In this document: piece after piece, positions 31,887 to 37,703 of the stretch
Layout of the letters: each line of letters starts with the position of its first letter
Numbering within the stretch: position 1 is the stretch's first letter
From: Streptomyces griseorubiginosus
Lineage (GTDB): Bacteria > Actinomycetota > Actinomycetes > Streptomycetales > Streptomycetaceae
Direction of reading: 5' to 3'
NCBI RefSeq assembly: GCF_017614965.1
Contig: NZ_WVUG01000051.1
Location: forward strand, 1 to 37,703
DNA length: 37,703 nt
Made by a program: the position numbers and the translations under genes
Notes under the pieces: generated by a model
Told to the model about the DNA's origin: nothing
Databases searched by the model: none
Seen by the model: the letters and a program-made list of their open reading frames with translations, nothing else

Positions 31887-34800
31887 CGGCGCTCACCGTC
31901 CGGCTCGGCACGCCAGGAGATCTCCACCGGGGTGTCCGGGTGCAGCGCGCGGAAGGCCTCGATCTCCTCGCGTACGGCGGTGAGGTCGGCGTCGAGCGCG
32001 GCGGGGCCGGCGGCGATGACTCGTCGGGCGGCCCGCCGCGGGCCGGAACCGCCGGTGCCGGGCTCGGGGTCCCAGGACAGCGGGTCCTGCTCGCCCTTGG
32101 GCGCCCGCGCGGGATCCGAGGGGACTGGCGGGGTCCCGTGCTCGGACAGGGTGATCTGCCCCGCGTCCGTCACAGGGTCGGGTCCGGCGGGATCGTCGGC
32201 GACGGCAGGCCTCTCCAGCTGCAGGGCCGCATCCAGCAGTGCGTGCCCGTGGTCGCGGATCTCGCGGAGTACGGGGATCAGGGACCGTTCGCGTTCGGGG
32301 GCGCGCGCCGCCTCGCCGATCCGCTCCATGAGCCGCTGAGCGCGGTCGCCGATGCTGTCGTCCCGGCCGGTGAGCCCGTGCACGCTGCTCAGCAGCCGCC
32401 AGTTGGTGTCGTCCAGGGCCGTGAACACGTCGGAGGCGCTGGACATGGCGTGGGAGAGGTCCCGGGCGGGGGTCTCGTACGAGACGGAGGCCAGCTCGCA
32501 CACCAGGCCGGTGGCGTCTTCTGCGTGGCGCACGAGGCGGGCCAGCAGGGCTGCGGCCTCACGCAGGACCACGGTGCGCGGAGCGCTGCCGTCCCCGTCG
32601 AGCCCGAGGAGCGCGGCGTGCCGCTTGAGCACGGTGCGTACCTTGCCGACGTTCTCCTCGTATGTGGCCGCCTTGGCCAGGACGTCAGCGGCGAGCCGGT
32701 TGACGTTGCGCGCGTACAGGCCGGGCTTGGCGGTGACGCCGAACAGCCGTCCGGCGCGGTCCCGGGCGGTGGCGTACTCCTCCTCGGTGGGCAGCTGCTG
32801 GGAGCGCAGCTTCCAACCGAGGCCGATCTCGGAGAGCGGGGGAGGCGTGGTCTCGGTGCCGGAGTACAGCACCCAGGAGCGGTCGTCGAGCAGGGCGTAG
32901 GCGGCGATGAGCAGGCTGGAGACGTGCTTGTCGAGGCCGCGCAGGCCCAGATCGTCCCTGATCCAGTTGCGGATGTCCTCGACCAGCAGCTCGCCGTGCT
33001 CCCCATGGGCGGCGGCGGCCCGGTTGATCTGGCTGCGCAGCTGGTCACCGCGTACGACGAGCGGACCGTCGTGGACGGTGCCCAGCTCCAGGGGCTCCAC
33101 GATGCGCTTGACGGTGCGCAGCTCCTTCGGGTCGACCTCGGTCCGGCCGCCCTCGTCCATGGCCGCGGTGAGCCATTTCAGCGCCGTGGTGAGATCGCCC
33201 ATGGACACGGCCCTGGGCGTCGTCCCCGGCCCCGGACCGAAGTCGGGGTGCTTGTCGTAGAGGGCGGAGAACATCCCGTCCGCGAGTTGCGCCACCGCCT
33301 GGTCGAAGGGCTTGCTGCCCTCGGGCTGCGGGCGCGGGAACTCGGGTTGCAGGGACAGCACATGCCGCCCGTCGGGCACCTCGGCGCCCAGCGTGCCCTC
33401 CTTGGCCTCGGCGAGCCCGTACACCTCGCGCAGCGATTCGACCAGGGTGCGGGTGAGGTTTTCCCGGCCGTGCTCCAGCTGGCGGCGGGCCTTGGCACGG
33501 TCGTCCGGCGGGAAGTTACGGGTGAAGTCGGACAGCCGGTCGCGCTCCAACAGGAAGTTGATCCGCATCAGGCGGCCCAGCTGCGCCTTGCGCTGTTCGG
33601 AGAAGTGGTCGCACAGCCAGACCAGGACGGGGGCACCGCGATTCGACTTCTTCAGGTCGGCGACGCGCCGGTAGGCGTTGTCGGGGGAGCGGCTCTGTTC
33701 CTCGTCGAAGGGGCAGTCGAGGATGATCCGCATGTTGCCCTTGGTGGCCGGTTCGAAGGCCTCGTCCGCGACGCTGCGCGGGTCACAGACCGTGCCGAAC
33801 ACGAACTCCACGGTGCGCTCGGAGCCACGCCACACGAGTTTCTTCTCGTCGACCAGCTGGCCTTGCCGACCGGTGAGGCCCAGCAGCTCCCACAGCTGCT
33901 CGCGCAGCCAGGTGCGGCGCACGCCGCCCTTGTCCTCGCCGACGACGGCGTCGAGGATCGGCTCGACGTCCAGGTCGGACAGGTGCAGCGAGAAGACGGG
34001 GTCGTCGGTGCCCTCGGAGCGCAGCTCGGTGGGGAACTCGCCCTGCAGGGCCCGCATCCGTTCGATGACCTTGTCCCGCACGGGCACGGCTCGCGAGCGC
34101 ACCGAACCGTGGTTGAGCGCGGCAAGCCGGCCGGCGGTGAGGCGGCGCAGCGCGGGCACGTCCGGTGCGATCGCGCCGAGCAGCAGCGTCTTGACGAAGC
34201 GCTCGTCGGCGAGGAACTCGGGGTGATCGGCCCGCCCGTACTTGTTCAGCAGGAAGTGCCGGGCCTTCGCGTGGAAGCGGCGGGCGGTCTCCGACTCCTG
34301 CTGGAGCTTGGCGGTGAAGGCGGTGGTGTTGTTGTCGACCAGGACGTCCCACAGGTCACCGAGCGGGATCAGTCGGCCGATCTCGGCGTCGGCGTTCTTC
34401 TCCAGTAGCTGCTGGACCAGTTTGAGACCGGTGCGCTCGCGCTGGAGCGCGCCGGACAGGGCCACGAGCACATTCAGCAGGGCGGGGGAGAGCGGGTAGA
34501 CCGACCGGAAGTCCTCCCAGTCGGCACCGGTAGCACCCTCGTCGTCGAGGAGTACGTCCTTGACGAGCTGGCCCGCCTTGTCGACCCCGGCGAACGCGGC
34601 GTCCAGCGCCCGCTCCTGGCCGGGAAGCGGCTTGAGCACCCGCTCCTTGATGATCTCCGGGAGGTTGCGGTCCTCCAGGTCGATGACGGTGACGCGCTCC
34701 TTCAGGTACTCCAGGGCCGACTGCAGGTTCTCCACGTCCGAGCCGAGGATGTCGGAGCCCACGAGCTGGGACAGGTCGCGCTGACGGGAGATAAACGAGA

Positions 34801-35782
34801 CGATCGGCACGGGCCGGTCCGGGTTGCTGGACTCGATCAGCTTGACGAGCTTCTGGATCTCGTCGTTGATGAAGGTCCGGTCGGACATCCTGGCCTGCAG
34901 CCACAGCACCAGCTCGTCCAGGAACAGCACCACACCGTCGTAGTCGAGCGACCGGGCGTGTTTGCTGATCTCGCTGAGCCCGTCGTCAAGGGACACATAG
35001 GCGGCGGCGTCACCGCTGACCGTGTCCGCGTACGACTTCATGGGCCCGCTGAACAGGGCGGTCAGCAGCTGGTTGCGCTGCGGATCACCGGCCGGCGCCT
35101 TGAAAGCGGCGTCGAGGCCCGCGCCGGTCCAGCCGAGGGCCGGGGCGGCGCCGATGGGCTTCAGCTCGCCGTCCTCGTCGTCGTCCGCGTCGACCTCTTC
35201 TTCCTCGGCCTGCGGGGCCACGGGCGCCGGCAGCAGCCGGATGAACGCCTCGTCGCCGATGTTCGCGCGCAGCGCGCGTGCGTCGGCTAGCAGCGAGTCG
35301 GCCCGGTACACCAGAGGTGTATGGGCCTCGGGCCGCTCCTTGCGTACGGCCTTCACATAGCCGCCGAGCAGGGCGGACTCCAGGCTCGCGGCCCCCACCA
35401 GGTGGTAGGGCACCATGAGGAACTTCTTGCCGGGCAGCCAGTCCGCGTGCTCGGCGATCACCTCACGCAGCCGGGTCTTGTTCTCGACAGCCGGGTCACC
35501 GTTGAGGACGGCGTGCAGCACGGTCAGGAAGTGGCTCTTACCGGCACCGAAGGAGCCATGAAGGTACGCGGCGTGTGAGGCGTTCTTCCGCAGGGCGCTG
35601 CCGACCAGCTTCAGTGCCTTGCGGAACTCCCCCTGGAGCTGCGCCGTGACGACGTAGTCGTCGATCGACCCGGCCGCCTCGCCGGTGAACCCCTCGGACA
35701 GGGCGACCTTGAAGTCACCGGAGTGAAGGTCCTCCTTGATGTCGAGGACATCCCTCAGCACGGTCCCGCTGCCCTTGGCCAT
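31883..35782 (-). CDS. pglY: BREX type 2 ATPase PglY
   Basis: A 1299-residue large P-loop protein, of the size known for PglY (BrxC-type). Walker A is HGSFGAGKS (75-83), and the Walker B strand is DGVVLFLDELVLWLQARM. The remainder is mostly helical with VWLCDHF and repeated charged segments. ATG 35782 is chosen (MAKGSGTVLRDVLDIKEDLHSGDF), matching other PglY N-termini, with a GGAAGC-like site upstream. In S. coelicolor PglY and PglZ are needed for phage growth limitation. First gene of the four-gene coupled run pglY-pglZ-brxD-brxHI. Confidence 0.92.
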   Translation of the reverse strand: MAKGSGTVLRDVLDIKEDLHSGDFKVALSEGFTGEAAGSIDDYVVTAQLQGEFRKALKLVGSALRKNASHAAYLHGSFGAGKSHFLTVLHAVLNGDPAVENKTRLREVIAEHADWLPGKKFLMVPYHLVGAASLESALLGGYVKAVRKERPEAHTPLVYRADSLLADARALRANIGDEAFIRLLPAPVAPQAEEEEVDADDDEDGELKPIGAAPALGWTGAGLDAAFKAPAGDPQRNQLLTALFSGPMKSYADTVSGDAAAYVSLDDGLSEISKHARSLDYDGVVLFLDELVLWLQARMSDRTFINDEIQKLVKLIESSNPDRPVPIVSFISRQRDLSQLVGSDILGSDVENLQSALEYLKERVTVIDLEDRNLPEIIKERVLKPLPGQERALDAAFAGVDKAGQLVKDVLLDDEGATGADWEDFRSVYPLSPALLNVLVALSGALQRERTGLKLVQQLLEKNADAEIGRLIPLGDLWDVLVDNNTTAFTAKLQQESETARRFHAKARHFLLNKYGRADHPEFLADERFVKTLLLGAIAPDVPALRRLTAGRLAALNHGSVRSRAVPVRDKVIERMRALQGEFPTELRSEGTDDPVFSLHLSDLDVEPILDAVVGEDKGGVRRTWLREQLWELLGLTGRQGQLVDEKKLVWRGSERTVEFVFGTVCDPRSVADEAFEPATKGNMRIILDCPFDEEQSRSPDNAYRRVADLKKSNRGAPVLVWLCDHFSEQRKAQLGRLMRINFLLERDRLSDFTRNFPPDDRAKARRQLEHGRENLTRTLVESLREVYGLAEAKEGTLGAEVPDGRHVLSLQPEFPRPQPEGSKPFDQAVAQLADGMFSALYDKHPDFGPGPGTTPRAVSMGDLTTALKWLTAAMDEGGRTEVDPKELRTVKRIVEPLELGTVHDGPLVVRGDQLRSQINRAAAAHGEHGELLVEDIRNWIRDDLGLRGLDKHVSSLLIAAYALLDDRSWVLYSGTETTPPPLSEIGLGWKLRSQQLPTEEEYATARDRAGRLFGVTAKPGLYARNVNRLAADVLAKAATYEENVGKVRTVLKRHAALLGLDGDGSAPRTVVLREAAALLARLVRHAEDATGLVCELASVSYETPARDLSHAMSSASDVFTALDDTNWRLLSSVHGLTGRDDSIGDRAQRLMERIGEAARAPERERSLIPVLREIRDHGHALLDAALQLERPAVADDPAGPDPVTDAGQITLSEHGTPPVPSDPARAPKGEQDPLSWDPEPGTGGSGPRRAARRVIAAGPAALDADLTAVREEIEAFRALHPDTPVEISWRAEPDGERR

Positions 35783-35813
35783 CAGCCGCTTCCGCTCCCC
35801 ACCGCATCCTCGC

Positions 35814-35834
35814 GCCCGGCTGCCGCGGCCGGGC
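35814..35834 (-). terminator. Perfect hairpin upstream of pglY
   Basis: GCCCGGC (35814-35820) and GCCGGGC (35828-35834) around TGCCGCG, about 30 bases before the pglY start. It may end transcription from pglX and the HATPase relic, or be a structured pglY leader. The rest of 35783-35911 shows no gene. Confidence 0.45.
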
Positions 35835-35911
35835 TCCTACACCACGTCTGTCTATCTTGCCAGGGGTGGGGAGGCTGGTGGGACGGCCGGGAAGATCGGC
35901 GGGGTTCGGCG

Positions 35912-36321
35912 TCAGGTCGAGGTGCCTGGGCCTTCGGTGGGAAGCACCGCCCATACAACCTTGCCCGGTGCATCTGTGCGGGACGTCACACCTCAGGTCT
36001 CGACGGGGGCTCGACGATCAGCAGACCGCGGCCCGTCTCGGCGTCGGCGCGAGCGGCGGCTGCTTTCGCGGTGGCGTGGCGCTCGCCTCGGGTGAGGCTG
36101 ACCTCGATCCGCAGTCGCCCGTCGGCTCGGGTGAGGCGCAGTAGAGCGTCGCGGCCGGGTACGGCGCCGTGGGTGGCGGCGTTCGTGGCGAGCTCGGCTA
36201 CGACGAGGCTTGCGCTCTTGGGTAACGGTGGCGACTGCGTCGAGGTCGCGCGGATGGAATCGCTCGTCCACGGACGGGACTCGAAGCGGACCTCGGGACC
36301 CGCTTTCTCGGTCACTCCCAC
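35912..36321 (-). pseudogene. Frameshifted RsbW-like HATPase (anti-sigma-type) gene
   Basis: The main frame (stop at 35986) gives about 111 residues with SASLVVAELATNAATHGAVPGRDALLRLT, RLRIEVSLTRGERHA and ADAETGRGLLIVE, which is the Bergerat ATP-binding fold of RsbW-like serine kinases abundant in Streptomyces. The expected end of the domain, GVTSRTDAPGKVVWAVLPTEG, continues in the -1 frame to a stop at 35912. Comparing the codons suggests one lost base near 35990-36005. The N-terminal helix is also short. It lies between pglX and pglY, which are otherwise neighbours in function. Probably inactive; a real shorter protein or a sequencing error cannot be excluded. Confidence 0.6.
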
Positions 36322-36420
36322 GGAGTGGACGGCGTTCCTACGGATGGCGGGGCGCGGCTGACCGGAGCGATACGCGTATCAGGGGGCAGGAACTGCATAA
36401 CCCCGCCCCCTCCAGCGTGT

Positions 36421-37703
36421 TTACCCGCGCCGGGCACCGCCCCGCTTCTTCTCGGGGCGCCAGGCGGCGAGGTCGTCCCGAGAGAGGCCGCGGCCGAACA
36501 GGCCCATGGTGAGGGCGCTGTTGAAGTCCTCGGCCGGGTTGCCCTCCCACTCGTCGTCGTACTCGTCGTGCCACTGCTTCACCCAGGGCATGACCTCCGC
36601 GAGCCCGGCGAGGAGTGGGATGAAGCGGGGGTCCTCCTTGGGCCAACCGTCGACATTCAGTCGGTCGTTGAGGAGGTTGACGAGGGCCTCGGCCTGGTAG
36701 CGGTGGTTCCAGCCGGCCCAACCAATGAGGAGGGAGGGGTCGTTGTCCGGGGAGGAACCCGGGTAGGAGATGAACCGCTCCTTGGGGACGTCGAGCTTGC
36801 CGCGGTTCGACCAGTAGCTGTGCTGGAGGAAGTCGGCTGAGGTGTACTTGGGCGGGGGCTTGATGTCACGCCGCTCGCCGTCATTGTCCTCCTCACGCTG
36901 CTTGTCCCAGACCTGTTCCCACTGGGCGCGCTTGCGCAGGCCGGACTCCTTGTAGCGGAGGGCGGCGAGGTGGGGGACGTGCTCGTCTTTGATGACGTCA
37001 TTCAGAACCGTGGACAGCGGGGCGTCGGGCTTCTCGAGGACATCGGTGGCGTAGAGCCTGGCGACGTCCTGAACATCCTCGTCGTGGCGGAGGGCGTCCG
37101 CGAGCTGGAAGATGGTGAGCGCCCGAGGGGAGTCGATCCCGTCGCGTTCCTCGAACCACAGTTCCTCGCGCTCGGTGGCGTCGAGCAGCCAGGACCGCAG
37201 GGCGGCGGCCTCGCGCTTCTTCCAAGACTCGGTCAACCACCGGCGCTTGAACTCGGGCCGCTCGATCAGGCGGATGTCCTTGTTGTCGGCGATGAGGTCG
37301 AGGCGCGCCTGAACGATACGGCGGTAAGACTCGGGCCAGTCGGGGGAGGGGGGAATCTCGGTGGTGCGGTCATCGGTTGAGTCGTGCCGGTCGAACCACG
37401 CGGTATCGGCGCCGCTGCGAGCGAGCGCAATCTCGAACGCCCGCTGGCCGAGCTTGAGTTCTTCGGGTACGTCGGTGTCGGCGAGGTCGGCCGGATCGCC
37501 GGGGAGGGTGGTCCGGGCGACCTCAGCGGGAGTGAGTAGCCCGTACAGCCCGTACACGGTCCAGTCCAGCTCCTCCTGGAGGAGGATCATGCGGGCGCGG
37601 ACGCGCCTTTGTTCGGCCTCGGCGGCGTCGAGAGCCTCGCGGGTGGGGGGTGTGGTGGTGGAGGCGGTGAGAGCGGTGGGTTCGTGGGCGGCCAGCTCTT
37701 GGG
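36421..37703 (-). CDS. pglX: BREX type 2 DNA adenine methyltransferase PglX, C-terminal part
   Basis: At least 427 codons without a stop up to the window edge, so the 5' end is missing. The protein ends in a basic tail (RPEKKRGGARRG). Recognisable parts are LLQEELDWTVYGLYGLL, ESWKKREAAALRSWLLDATER, KYTSADFLQHSYWSNRGKLDVPKERFISYPG and LLIGWAGWNHRYQAEALVNLL, all typical of the C-terminal half of BREX-2 PglX. The catalytic NPPY and SAM motifs would be outside the window. An internal ATG (37590) is not the start, as the homology continues upstream. It should be followed further right by pglW if the locus is complete. Confidence 0.88.
   Translation of the reverse strand, partial: QELAAHEPTALTASTTTPPTREALDAAEAEQRRVRARMILLQEELDWTVYGLYGLLTPAEVARTTLPGDPADLADTDVPEELKLGQRAFEIALARSGADTAWFDRHDSTDDRTTEIPPSPDWPESYRRIVQARLDLIADNKDIRLIERPEFKRRWLTESWKKREAAALRSWLLDATEREELWFEERDGIDSPRALTIFQLADALRHDEDVQDVARLYATDVLEKPDAPLSTVLNDVIKDEHVPHLAALRYKESGLRKRAQWEQVWDKQREEDNDGERRDIKPPPKYTSADFLQHSYWSNRGKLDVPKERFISYPGSSPDNDPSLLIGWAGWNHRYQAEALVNLLNDRLNVDGWPKEDPRFIPLLAGLAEVMPWVKQWHDEYDDEWEGNPAEDFNSALTMGLFGRGLSRDDLAAWRPEKKRGGARRG

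Noticed and set aside
31940..34408. Plus-strand open frame of 822 codons opposite pglY
   Set aside because: A mirror frame of high-GC pglY codons; composition is low in complexity and no motif is present. The 30654-32339 frame opposite pglZ is rejected for the same reason.

Overview
The window is high-GC actinobacterial DNA and almost certainly comes from a Streptomyces. The left edge carries the sporulation regulator whiH followed by hrdB, the essential principal sigma factor, whose protein matches the S. coelicolor HrdB architecture throughout. Right after the hrdB terminator the chromosome-like order stops, and everything to the right edge looks like accessory (island) DNA that begins with a tyrosine recombinase.

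Layout: (1) 1-3.83 kb, core: an ABC-2-like membrane protein, whiH with a WhiG-like promoter element and a perfect 16-bp terminator stem, and hrdB with its terminator. (2) 3.84-8.19 kb, a small integrative replicon: integrase, three small proteins, a RepA-like AAA ATPase with GTGA-type overlaps, then an iteron-like array of ATRGCGAAG repeats and a non-coding tail with a decayed IS3-type fragment. (3) 8.19-10.2 kb, minus strand: a membrane-anchored STAND (NB-ARC) ATPase with TPR repeats. (4) 10.6-13.66 kb, an apparently undescribed RiPP-type operon of visibly lower GC: a 71-residue precursor ending in three tandem W-x-x units, a radical SAM/SPASM maturase, a QueC-like PP-loop enzyme and a YkgJ-type cysteine-cluster protein. 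(5) 13.78-14.53 kb, a decayed IS1380-type transposase. (6) 14.66-25.5 kb, an unrecognised metabolic island: HAD phosphatase and DUF1932-type dehydrogenase; a minus-strand pair of P-loop kinases (one with an HTH domain); then a tightly coupled eight-gene operon of a small membrane protein, an APH-type kinase, archaeal-type S-adenosylmethionine synthetase, a second APH-type kinase, a histidine phosphatase, an accessory seryl-tRNA synthetase, a GT4-like glycosyltransferase and an alanyl-tRNA-synthetase-like protein. (7) 25.6-37.7 kb, minus strand: a BREX type 2 (Pgl) phage-defence locus, pglX (5' end outside the window), a broken HATPase gene, and pglY-pglZ-brxD-brxHI in which each gene overlaps the next by 4 bases.

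Reading: the region behind hrdB appears to be an integration hotspot that has collected a replicon, a peptide-modifying cluster, a tRNA/SAM/sugar-linked biosynthetic operon and a BREX defence system. The two best candidates for new biology are the WxxWxxWxx peptide / radical SAM / QueC-like / YkgJ operon and the SerRS / AlaRS-like / archaeal SAM synthetase operon. Functions of both are inferred from domain content and gene coupling only.
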